This document shows positions 54,288 through 61,962 of a DNA stretch of 64,000 bases, one piece after another. This stretch comes from JBBPZA01 sp963797015. Its GTDB lineage: Bacteria; Actinomycetota; Thermoleophilia; Solirubrobacterales; Solirubrobacteraceae. The stretch spans positions 310,001-374,000 of the forward strand of contig CAWCNV010000007.1 in assembly GCA_963797015.1 (NCBI GenBank), given 5' to 3'. Every line of letters begins with the position of its first letter. Position 1 is the stretch's first letter. Made by a program: the position numbers and the translations under genes. The notes under the pieces were generated by a model. That model did no database searches. It saw only the letters and a program-made list of their open reading frames with translations, and was not told the origin of the DNA.

Positions 54288-54748
54288 GCCGCCGCGACCA
54301 GATCCGCATGAGCGACGAGGAGGTGCTCGCGTTCCTCGACGAGCAGCGCGTGATGGTGTGCGCCACGAACGGTCGCGACGGCTTTCCCCACCTGATGCCG
54401 CTCTGGTACGTGCTGCGCGAAGGGCGGCTGTGGGGCTGGACCTACGCGAAGTCCCAGAAGGCGCGCAACCTCGAGCGTGATCCGCGGGCGACGCTGCAGG
54501 TCGAGGAAGGCGTGCAGTACCAGGAGCTGCACGGCGTGATGCTCCGCACCGAGGTCCGCCTGCACCGCGATCCGGAGGCCGTCACCGCGCTCGGCCTGGA
54601 GATCTTCGCCCGCTATACGGGCGCGGAGGCGGACGACCTCCGCGACATGGTCGCCGCGCAGGCACCCAAACGGGTGGGCCTGGAGTTCATCGAGACCGGC
54701 CCCCGGGCCACCTGGGACCACCGGAAGCTGGCCGAAGGGGTCTACTAG
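54284..54748 (+). CDS. Pyridoxamine-5'-phosphate-oxidase-like flavin/F420 protein
   Basis: The 154-aa split-barrel protein has FLDEQRVMVCATNGRDGFPHLMPLWYVLREGRLWGWTYAKSQKARNLERDPRATLQVEEG, a standard PNPOx-like FMN/F420-binding core. Members reduce or sense small substrates with F420 or bind heme; the exact role is unknown. The GTG at 54284 continues MSRRDQIRMSDEEV. The preceding 45 bp are a duplicated start region. Confidence 0.85.
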   Translation: MSRRDQIRMSDEEVLAFLDEQRVMVCATNGRDGFPHLMPLWYVLREGRLWGWTYAKSQKARNLERDPRATLQVEEGVQYQELHGVMLRTEVRLHRDPEAVTALGLEIFARYTGAEADDLRDMVAAQAPKRVGLEFIETGPRATWDHRKLAEGVY

Positions 54749-54864
54749 GGCGTCCCTCCCGGAGCTCGTGACCAGCCGCGGCCAGCTCGGCTTCTCGGCA
54801 ACGCACGCGAAGCAGGCCGCGAAGGGGAACGGCCGCGAGCTCTAGCCAGTACGTTTCCTTGAAG

Positions 54865-56169
54865 ATGCGGACCCTGGTTATCGCCCTGGCCGTCCTCGCG
54901 ATCGGGGCGACCCCGGCGCTCGCGCAGAAGCCCGCGGCGACGAACCTGGACAAGGTGCTCGTCATCGGCACCGACGGCACGCGCTGGGATCTGCTCCGTG
55001 ACGCCATGCGCCAGGGGCGCGCGCCGAACCTCGCGCGGCTCGCGCGTCAGGGCTTCGGACGGCCGTCGCGCCTCGAATACGGGCCGAGCGTCATCACGCT
55101 GAGCGAGGTCGGCTGGTCCTCGATCGCCAGCGGCGTCTGGCCGGACAAGCACGGCGTGGACGGGTCGAAGCTCAACATGGACCCGAAGCAGGCGACCAAG
55201 AACGGGTACCTGGACTTCCTCACGAGGGCGCAGCGCGCGAAGCCGCGGCTCGACACCTATCTCGCGGCCGACTGGGCCAACCTCGGCCTCCCCCGGAACG
55301 GGGGGCCGATCTTCGGTCCGACGGACGAACGCTTCGCCACCAGCGTGGACGTGGAGCGCCTCGAGCTCTGGGACGCGGGCGACGTCGCGGTGACGAACGC
55401 GGCGAAGAGCTTTCTCCGGCGGGGCGTCGCGGACCTCAGCTTCGTCTACTTCGGGCTGGTGGACGAGGCGGCCCATCTGGCCGGATCGGCCACCCCCACC
55501 TACCGCGACTCGATCACGACGACCGACGCGCGGATCGGGCAGGTCCTGCGAGCGGTCCGCAGCCGGCCGAGCTACCCGTTCGAGAGCTGGACGATCCTGG
55601 TCACCACGGACCACGGGCAGAAGAACCTGGACGTGCCGTCACCCGTCAGCCACTTCACCCAGACGCCGCTCGAGATCACGTCCTTCGTGATCGGCGCTGG
55701 ACCCGGGCTCGGCGCCGCGGTCAAGCAACCGAAGGTCGTGGACGTCGCTCCGACGGCGCTCCAGCGGCTCGGCGTCCGCGTCAAGAGCGCCTGGAAGCTC
55801 GACGGGCGGCCGCTTTCGCGCGCCGGCCGGTCGCGCGTCGCCGCCTCGGCGCGCAAGGGGCGGCTCAAGGTGGGCCTGCGCCTCACGACGCCGCGCCGGG
55901 GCGCCAAGAGCCTCGTCGTACGGCTCCCGGGGGGTGTGCGGGTCACCGGCGCCGCCACGCTGCACGCACGCGTGAACGGCAGACCGGTGGGACGCAGGCT
56001 GATCGGACGCCGCACGATCGTCGTCGGCGTGCACGGCCGCCCGCTGCGCAGCCTGGCTCTCACCAGCGGGGTGACGGTCTCCCGCGGCAAGGGCCGCAGC
56101 GTCAGACTGTGGCTCCGCGGCAGCCGCGCCGCCCGCGGGACGCTCGCCGTCCGGCTCGCCGGCGCGTAG
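54865..56169 (+). CDS. Secreted alkaline-phosphatase-superfamily phosphodiesterase
   Basis: The product has 434 aa from the ATG at 54865 (TTG at 54859 is also in frame). A signal peptide (TLVIALAVLAIGATPALA) precedes an alkaline-phosphatase/nucleotide-pyrophosphatase core: VLVIGTDGTRWDLLRD (metal Asp), SVITLSEVGWSSIASG with the likely Thr nucleophile, YFGLVDEAAHLAG and VTTDHGQKN (metal Asp-His). It probably hydrolyses phosphodiesters outside the cell. The last 110 residues are a separate basic beta domain like that in the secreted protein at 50245. Confidence 0.85.
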   Translation: MRTLVIALAVLAIGATPALAQKPAATNLDKVLVIGTDGTRWDLLRDAMRQGRAPNLARLARQGFGRPSRLEYGPSVITLSEVGWSSIASGVWPDKHGVDGSKLNMDPKQATKNGYLDFLTRAQRAKPRLDTYLAADWANLGLPRNGGPIFGPTDERFATSVDVERLELWDAGDVAVTNAAKSFLRRGVADLSFVYFGLVDEAAHLAGSATPTYRDSITTTDARIGQVLRAVRSRPSYPFESWTILVTTDHGQKNLDVPSPVSHFTQTPLEITSFVIGAGPGLGAAVKQPKVVDVAPTALQRLGVRVKSAWKLDGRPLSRAGRSRVAASARKGRLKVGLRLTTPRRGAKSLVVRLPGGVRVTGAATLHARVNGRPVGRRLIGRRTIVVGVHGRPLRSLALTSGVTVSRGKGRSVRLWLRGSRAARGTLAVRLAGA

Positions 56170-56251
56170 GCGCCCTGCGCGCCGAGCGGCTCCCATCCGG
56201 CCCGCCTCGCCGCCCGCCGCCCGAGCCGTTCCTTTACCCTCCGCTGCCCGA

Positions 56252-57325
56252 ATGCAGGAGCTAAAGGGACTGATCCTGTCGGGCGGCCGCGGGACGCGGT
56301 TGCGCCCGATCACCCATACCTCGGCCAAGCAGCTCGTGCCGGTGGCCAACAAGCCCGTGCTGTTCTACGGCATCGAGGCGATGGCCGGCGCCGGGATCGG
56401 CGAGATCGGGATCATCATCGCGCCCGAGACCGGCGACGAGATCCGCGCCGTCGTCGGCGACGGCTCGCGCTTCGGGGTGCGGATCAGCTACATCGTCCAG
56501 GACGAGCCCGCCGGCCTCGCCCACGCCGTCCTGACCGCCGAGGACTTCCTCGGCGACTCCCCGTTCGTGATGTACCTCGGCGACAACCTGCTCCAGGGCG
56601 GCATCGACGAGCTCGTCGCGAACTTCCGGCGCAATAAGCCGGACGCCCTCATCCTGCTCACCCCGGTGCCCGACCCCGAGCACTACGGGGTCGCCGAGCT
56701 CAACGGCGAGCGCGTCGTGCGCCTGCAGGAGAAGCCGCGCGAGCCGGCGACCGATCTCGCGCTGGTCGGCGTGTACATGTTCACGCCCGGTATCCACGAC
56801 GCCGCGCGAGCGATCGAGCCGAGCGCGCGCGGCGAGCTCGAGATCACCGACGCGATCCAGCACCTGGTCGACGAGGGCCAGCGCGTCGAGCCGCACGTCG
56901 TGCGCGGCTGGTGGAAGGACACCGGGCGCCTGGAGGACATGCTCGAGGCCAACCGGCTGATCCTCGACACCATCGAAGCGCGCATGGACGGCGAGCTCGA
57001 CGACTCGCAGGTCGACGGGCGCGTCGTGGTCGAGGCCGGCGCGCGCCTGGTGCGCTCGACGGTGCGCGGCCCTGCGATCGTCGGCGCCGGCGCGAAGCTC
57101 ACCGACGCGTACGTCGGCCCCTACACCGCGATCGGCGAGAACTGCACTATCTCCAACGCCGAGCTCGAGCACTCGATCCTGCTCGCCGGCTGCCGGATCG
57201 CCGACCTGGCCGGCCGCATGGAGTCGAGCCTGCTGGGCCGCAACGTGCGCATCTACCGCCATCCCCGCCAGCCCCGGGCCCACCGCTTCATGGTCGGCGA
57301 CAACAGCGAGATCGGGATCCTCTGA
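56252..57325 (+). CDS. rmlA: Glucose-1-phosphate thymidylyltransferase (long form)
   Basis: The 357-aa enzyme makes dTDP-glucose from dTTP and glucose-1-phosphate. It has LSGGRGTRLRPITHTSAKQLVPVANKPV, the metal-binding YLGDNLLQGG and EKPREPATDLALVG. The C-terminal 110 residues are a left-handed beta-helix (VEAGARLVRSTVRGPAIVGAGAKL), as in StrD-type long forms that prefer a secondary metabolite or cell-wall route. It begins a three-gene operon with rmlD and rmlB. Confidence 0.93.
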   Translation: MQELKGLILSGGRGTRLRPITHTSAKQLVPVANKPVLFYGIEAMAGAGIGEIGIIIAPETGDEIRAVVGDGSRFGVRISYIVQDEPAGLAHAVLTAEDFLGDSPFVMYLGDNLLQGGIDELVANFRRNKPDALILLTPVPDPEHYGVAELNGERVVRLQEKPREPATDLALVGVYMFTPGIHDAARAIEPSARGELEITDAIQHLVDEGQRVEPHVVRGWWKDTGRLEDMLEANRLILDTIEARMDGELDDSQVDGRVVVEAGARLVRSTVRGPAIVGAGAKLTDAYVGPYTAIGENCTISNAELEHSILLAGCRIADLAGRMESSLLGRNVRIYRHPRQPRAHRFMVGDNSEIGIL

Positions 57326-57327
57326 CC

Positions 57328-58173
57328 ATGCGCGTGCTGATCACGGGCGCGGGCGGCATGCTCGGGCGCGACGTTGCCCGCGCGGCGCGCGAGCGCGGCG
57401 ACGAGGTCGACGCGCTCGACCACGGCCAGCTCGACATCGCCGACGCGGACGCGGTCGCGAGGGCGATCCGGGAGTCCAGGCCCGACGTGGTCATCAACTG
57501 CGCCGCGTGGACCGACGTGGACGGAGCGGAGGACGAGGAGGCGGCGGCGACGGCGATCAACGGCGAGGGAGCCGGCAACGTGGCGCGCGAGGCGGCGGCT
57601 GCGGGCGCCCGCCTGGTCCACGTGTCGAGCGACTACGTGTTCGACGGGCAGGGCCGCGCCCCGTACGTGGAGAGCGATCCGGTCGGGCCGCTCTCGGCCT
57701 ACGGCCGCTCCAAGCTCGCCGGCGAACGGGCGGTGACCGAGGCGGGCGGCGACCAGGTGATCGCACGGTCGTCGTGGCTTTTCGGCGCCGGCGGCAAGAA
57801 CTTCGTCGAGACCATGCTGCGCGTGGGCGCCGAGCGCGACGAGGTGAAGGTCGTCAACGACCAGATCGGCTGCCCCACCTATACCGGCCACCTCGCCACC
57901 GCGCTGCTCGACCTCGCCGCCTCGGACACGCAGGGCATCCACCACGCCGCGGCCGGGGGCGGCTGCTCGTGGCACGGGTTCGCGGTCGAGATCTTCGAGC
58001 AGGCGGGGCTCGACGTGACCGTGACGCCGTGGACGACCGCCGAGCTGAACCGGCCCGCGCCACGACCGGCGTACAGCGTGCTGGCGAGCGCGCGCGAGGA
58101 TGGCGTGCAGCTGCCCGACTGGCGCGAGGGGCTGGCCGCCTACCTGACCGAGCGCGAGGTGGCGGCGCAGTGA
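57328..58173 (+). CDS. rmlD: dTDP-4-dehydrorhamnose reductase
   Basis: The 281-aa reductase begins MRVLITGAGGMLGRDVARAA (NADPH motif), then NCAAWTDVDGAEDEE, VSSDYVFDG and SAYGRSKLAGE with the catalytic Tyr/Lys. It reduces dTDP-4-keto-L-rhamnose in the last step to dTDP-L-rhamnose. It starts two bases after the rmlA stop codon. Confidence 0.92.
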   Translation: MRVLITGAGGMLGRDVARAARERGDEVDALDHGQLDIADADAVARAIRESRPDVVINCAAWTDVDGAEDEEAAATAINGEGAGNVAREAAAAGARLVHVSSDYVFDGQGRAPYVESDPVGPLSAYGRSKLAGERAVTEAGGDQVIARSSWLFGAGGKNFVETMLRVGAERDEVKVVNDQIGCPTYTGHLATALLDLAASDTQGIHHAAAGGGCSWHGFAVEIFEQAGLDVTVTPWTTAELNRPAPRPAYSVLASAREDGVQLPDWREGLAAYLTEREVAAQ

Positions 58174-58201
58174 GGCGTCCCGAGTGGGAGGAGACGGCGG
58201 G

Positions 58202-59203
58202 ATGAAGCTGCTGGTGTGCGGCGGGGCCGGGTTCATCGGGTCGCACTTCGCGCGCCTGCGTATTCGCGACCACGGCGACGACGTCACCGTCCTTGACAAG
58301 CTCACGTACGCAGGCCGGCGGGAGAACCTGCGCGACGTCGAGGAGCAGGCCGGCTTCCGCTTCGTGCACGCCGCGATCGAGGACGCCGACGCCGTCGCCG
58401 AGGCCGTCGAGGACCGCGAGGCGATCGTGAACTTCGCGGCCGAGACGCACGTCGACCGCTCGATCTCCGGTCCGCTGGCGTTCCTCGAGACCAACATGCG
58501 CGGCACCTACACGCTGCTCGAGGCCGCCCGCGAGCGCGGGCTGCGCTACGTGCAGGTCTCCACCGACGAGGTCTACGGCTCGATCGACGAGGGCTCGTTC
58601 ACCGAGAGCTCGCCGCTGGATCCGTCCTCGCCCTACAGCGCGACCAAGACCGGTGCGGACCTGCTCGTGGCCTCCTACTTCCACACCTACGGGCTCGAGG
58701 CGTCGATTACGCGCGGCTCGAACAACTACGGCCCCTTCCAGTACCCGGAGAAGCTGATCCCGCTGATGGTCCTCAACGCGCTCCACGGCGACCGGCTGCC
58801 GGTCTACGGCGACGGGATGAACGTGCGCAACTGGATCTTCGTCGAGGACTTCGGGCGCGGGATCGGCACCGTGCTGGAGCGTGGGGCGCCCGGCGAGGCC
58901 TACAACTGCGGAGGCCCCGACGAGGCGCCCAACATCGAGGTCGTGCACCGCATCCTCGAGCTGTGCGGTCGCGACGAGTCGCTGATCGACTACGTGCCGG
59001 ACCGCCTCGGCCACGACCGCCGCTACAGCCTCGCGTCCGAGAAGCTGCGAGGCCTGGGCTGGGAGGCGCAGGTGCGCTTCGGCGACGGCCTCGGGCGGAC
59101 GGTTGACTGGTACCGCGACAACGAGTGGTGGTGGGAGCCGATCCGCTCGGGCGACTACCGCGCCTACTACGAGCGCCAGTACGGGCGCGCGTTGGGGGGC
59201 TGA
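58202..59203 (+). CDS. rmlB: dTDP-glucose 4,6-dehydratase
   Basis: The 333-aa SDR has GGAGFIGSHFARL, NFAAETHVDRSI, VSTDEVYGSID (catalytic Thr-Asp-Glu), SPYSATKTGADLL and SNNYGPFQYPEKLIPLM. It converts dTDP-glucose to dTDP-4-keto-6-deoxyglucose. ATG at 58202 follows GGAGGAG, 28 bp after rmlD. The epimerase RmlC is not in this cluster. Confidence 0.94.
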   Translation: MKLLVCGGAGFIGSHFARLRIRDHGDDVTVLDKLTYAGRRENLRDVEEQAGFRFVHAAIEDADAVAEAVEDREAIVNFAAETHVDRSISGPLAFLETNMRGTYTLLEAARERGLRYVQVSTDEVYGSIDEGSFTESSPLDPSSPYSATKTGADLLVASYFHTYGLEASITRGSNNYGPFQYPEKLIPLMVLNALHGDRLPVYGDGMNVRNWIFVEDFGRGIGTVLERGAPGEAYNCGGPDEAPNIEVVHRILELCGRDESLIDYVPDRLGHDRRYSLASEKLRGLGWEAQVRFGDGLGRTVDWYRDNEWWWEPIRSGDYRAYYERQYGRALGG

Positions 59204-59241
59204 GCGGCATGCCGGGGGCGCGCGCCGGGGGCTGACCGCTC

Positions 59242-59661
59242 TCAGCCCGCGCGCGGCGGCAGCGGGCCGACGCCCGTGATCACCCAGCGCCCGCTCTGCA
59301 GGGCGAGGTCGAGCTCGCCGCTGCGCGGCGGCTCGGCGGTGCCGGCGACAACGGTGGCGTGCGCGGTCGTGCCGCGCACGCTGACCGAGGCCACGTCCAG
59401 GCGCGGGTCGTTGACGGCGCGCAGGGCGGGCACGATGCGCGCCGGGCAGCGCGTGCCCAGACGCGCGGTGATCGAGCGTGCGAGCAACGTCGAGCAGATC
59501 TCCGCCGTGTCGCCGTTGCGCACCGCGGTGCCGAAGCGCTCCACGGTGCCGGCAACATCCCTTTCCGACCGCCCCGGAAAACGGTCGGTTGCGTCCCCGG
59601 CTCCGCAACCTCCGAGCGCGGCGACCAGCAGCGCACACACCAGGGCCGGGACCGGACGCAC
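59242..59661 (-). CDS. Small lipoprotein, NTF2-like
   Basis: The 139-aa protein from the GTG at 59661 has a lipoprotein signal (LVCALLVAALGGC), then a RDVAGTVERFGTAVRNGDTAEICSTLLARSI region and VTVRGTTAHATVV-like strands to WVITGVG. The fold looks like small NTF2-like actinobacterial lipoproteins. No function is known. It converges with rmlB. Confidence 0.7.
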   Translation of the reverse strand: MRPVPALVCALLVAALGGCGAGDATDRFPGRSERDVAGTVERFGTAVRNGDTAEICSTLLARSITARLGTRCPARIVPALRAVNDPRLDVASVSVRGTTAHATVVAGTAEPPRSGELDLALQSGRWVITGVGPLPPRAG

Positions 59662-59690
59662 CGGCGCGACATTACACTCGGCGCACGACC

Positions 59691-60335
59691 ATGGATGCAG
59701 GCACGAGCTCCGCCGCGCCGCGCGGCCGCCACGCGCCGCCGCTCGAGGTGCGCCTCGAGGTCCAGCGGACGCGTCTGCTCGACGCCGCGGCCCGGGTCTT
59801 CGCACGGCTCGGCTACGCCGACGCCAGCGCCGAGGCGATCAGCCGCGAGGCCGGCATGTCCAAGGCGACCTTCTACGAGCACTTCGCCAACAAGGAGGAG
59901 TGCATCCTGGCGTGCTTCGACCGCGCGCGGGACTTCGTCCTGGCCGAGATGGCGAGCGCGGCGCGTTCGGCCGGCCGCGACTCCGAGGGCCGTCTGCGGG
60001 CCGGGATCGCGGCATTCCTCGAAGCCGTGGCGACCCACCCCGACGAGTCGCAGACGCTGCTGGTCGAGATCATCGGCGCCGGCCCGGAGGCGGCCGAGCG
60101 ACGCGACGCGATCCTCGCGGCCTTCGCTCAGGTCGTGCTGCTGGAGAACCAGGCCGCCGCCGAGCGCGGCGCGATGCCGCGTTTCGCCACCCCCGACGAC
60201 GCCTTCGCGGTGGTCGGCGCGATCGCCGAGCTCGCTTCGCGGCAGGTACGCCTCGGACGCCCCGACGACATCCGCGCGCTCGAGCCCGTCATCGAGCGCC
60301 TGATGCTCGGCGTGCTGAGCCAGGCGCCGCGGTGA
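59691..60335 (+). CDS. TetR-family transcriptional regulator
   Basis: The 214-aa protein has the TetR HTH: TRLLDAAARVFARLGYADASAEAISREAGMSKATFYEHFANKEECILACFDRA. The C-terminal ligand domain is helical. The ATG at 59691 lies 29 bp from the divergent lipoprotein start. Its TGA overlaps the UDG start (GTGA), so it heads a TetR-UDG-GNAT operon. Confidence 0.92.
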   Translation: MDAGTSSAAPRGRHAPPLEVRLEVQRTRLLDAAARVFARLGYADASAEAISREAGMSKATFYEHFANKEECILACFDRARDFVLAEMASAARSAGRDSEGRLRAGIAAFLEAVATHPDESQTLLVEIIGAGPEAAERRDAILAAFAQVVLLENQAAAERGAMPRFATPDDAFAVVGAIAELASRQVRLGRPDDIRALEPVIERLMLGVLSQAPR

Positions 60336-61072
60336 CCGTCGCCGCGCACGCGGCCACGCTCGACGAGCTCGAAGCCGAGGTCGTCGAGTGCGCTCGCTGC
60401 CCGCGCCTGGTCGCCTGGCGTGAGGAGGTCGCGCGCACCAAGCGCGCCGCGTTCGCCGGCGAGCAGTACTGGGGGCGCCCGCTGCCCGGCTTCGGCGATT
60501 CGCGTGCGCGGGTGTACGTGCTCGGATTGGCCCCGGCGGCACACGGCGGCAACCGCACGGGGCGGATCTTCACCGGCGATCGCTCCGGCGACTGGCTCTT
60601 CGCCGCGCTGTACCGCGCCGGCTTCGCGAACCAACCGACGTCGATCGCGCGCGATGACGGACTCGAGCTCGAGGACTGCTTCATCGCCGCCGCGGTGCGC
60701 TGCGCACCCCCCGCGAATCGACCGACTCCCGCCGAGCGCGACGCGTGCCTGCCCTACGCGGTGCGCGAGCTCGAGCTGCTGAGCACGGTTCGCGTGGTGG
60801 TTTGCCTCGGGGCCTTCGCGTGGGACGCGGCGCTGCGGATCCGCGCCGCGCTCGGAGAGCCCGCGCCGAGCCCGCGTCCGCACTTCGCGCACGGTGCGGA
60901 GCTGCCGGGCGAGCGCTTCACGCTGCTCGGCTGCTTCCACGTCAGCCAGCAGAACACGTTCACGGGCAAGCTCACCGAGCCGATGCTCGACGATGTGTTC
61001 GCACGTGCGAGGGAGCTCGCCGGCGCGCAGAGCGGGGGCGGCCGAGCGCGACACTCGAGGGCGGCGCGGTGA
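60332..61072 (+). CDS. Family 5-like (UDGb-type) uracil-DNA glycosylase
   Basis: The 246-aa enzyme has an N-terminal CARCPRL (iron-sulfur cysteines), motif A GLAPAAHGGNRTGRIFTGDRSGDWLFAAL, a second cysteine pair around CFIAAAVRCAPPANRPTP, and motif B CFHVSQQNTFTGKLT. This is the UDGb pattern; it removes uracil (and some deaminated purines) from DNA in base-excision repair. It is translationally coupled to TetR upstream and GNAT downstream. Confidence 0.92.
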   Translation: MTVAAHAATLDELEAEVVECARCPRLVAWREEVARTKRAAFAGEQYWGRPLPGFGDSRARVYVLGLAPAAHGGNRTGRIFTGDRSGDWLFAALYRAGFANQPTSIARDDGLELEDCFIAAAVRCAPPANRPTPAERDACLPYAVRELELLSTVRVVVCLGAFAWDAALRIRAALGEPAPSPRPHFAHGAELPGERFTLLGCFHVSQQNTFTGKLTEPMLDDVFARARELAGAQSGGGRARHSRAAR

Positions 61073-61962
61073 GCCGCGCGCGCGCCGCGACCCGCACGGT
61101 GACGCGCGCCGGGAGGCCGGGCGACGCCGACGCCGTCGGGCGCGTGCTTCATGAAGCGTTCAGCGAGGTCGCCCTGCGTCACGGCTACGCGTCCGACTTC
61201 CCGTCGGTGCAGTACGGGGTCGGACTGGCGCGCACGCTCCTGTCCGCCCCGCCCTACCGCGGCGTGGTTGCCCAGCGGGGGCGCGAGATCATCGGCGCCG
61301 CGTTCGTCAACATCGCCGATCCCATCCGGGGGATCGGCCCGGTCGGCGTCCTTCCCCGCGGGCAGGGCAGCGGAGTGGGCCGGGCGCTGATGGAGGGCGT
61401 GATCGAGGAGGGGAGCGGCGGAGCGGGCCTGCGGCTGACCCAGGACCTGTTCAACATGACCTCGCTGTCGCTGTACGCGTCGCTGGGCTTCGAGCTCAAG
61501 GAGCCGCTGGCGCTGTTCCAGGGCCGGCCGCCGGCCCAGCCTCCGGACGCGGCGCAAACTCACGTACGGGCCATGGCCGACCGCGACCTGGCCGCGTGCA
61601 GCGACCTGTGCCTCCGCGTCCACGGCCAGCCGCGCGACGCCGAGGTGGCCGTGGCCCTGCGCGGTGGCCTTCCGGCCGTCGTCGCCGAGCGCGACGGGCG
61701 CCTGGTGGCCTACACGACAACGCTGAGCTGGTGGCAGCGCGGCCACGCCGTCGCCGAGTCGAGCGCCGACCTGCGCGCGCTCCTCAGCGGCGCCAGTGCG
61801 CTCGCCCACGAGCCGCTGACCTTCCTCGTGCCGCTGCGCGACGCCGAGCTGCACCAGTGGTGCCTGGCCGGCGGCCTGCGCACGGTCAAGCCGATGGCGC
61901 TGATGGCGCTGGGCTCCTACTGCGAGCCGCGCGGCGCGTGGCTCCCCTCCGTGGCCTACTGA
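61069..61962 (+). CDS. GNAT-family acetyltransferase (tandem domain)
   Basis: The 297-aa protein has an N-terminal GNAT domain with IGPVGVLPRGQGSGVGRALMEGVIEE (acetyl-CoA motif A) and LSLYASLGFELKEP, then a less complete second GNAT-like half (HVRAMADRDLAACSDLCLRVHG). The acceptor is unknown. The GTG overlaps the UDG stop (GTGA). Its stop overlaps the convergent glycosidase end by seven bases. Confidence 0.85.
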   Translation: MSRARAATRTVTRAGRPGDADAVGRVLHEAFSEVALRHGYASDFPSVQYGVGLARTLLSAPPYRGVVAQRGREIIGAAFVNIADPIRGIGPVGVLPRGQGSGVGRALMEGVIEEGSGGAGLRLTQDLFNMTSLSLYASLGFELKEPLALFQGRPPAQPPDAAQTHVRAMADRDLAACSDLCLRVHGQPRDAEVAVALRGGLPAVVAERDGRLVAYTTTLSWWQRGHAVAESSADLRALLSGASALAHEPLTFLVPLRDAELHQWCLAGGLRTVKPMALMALGSYCEPRGAWLPSVAY

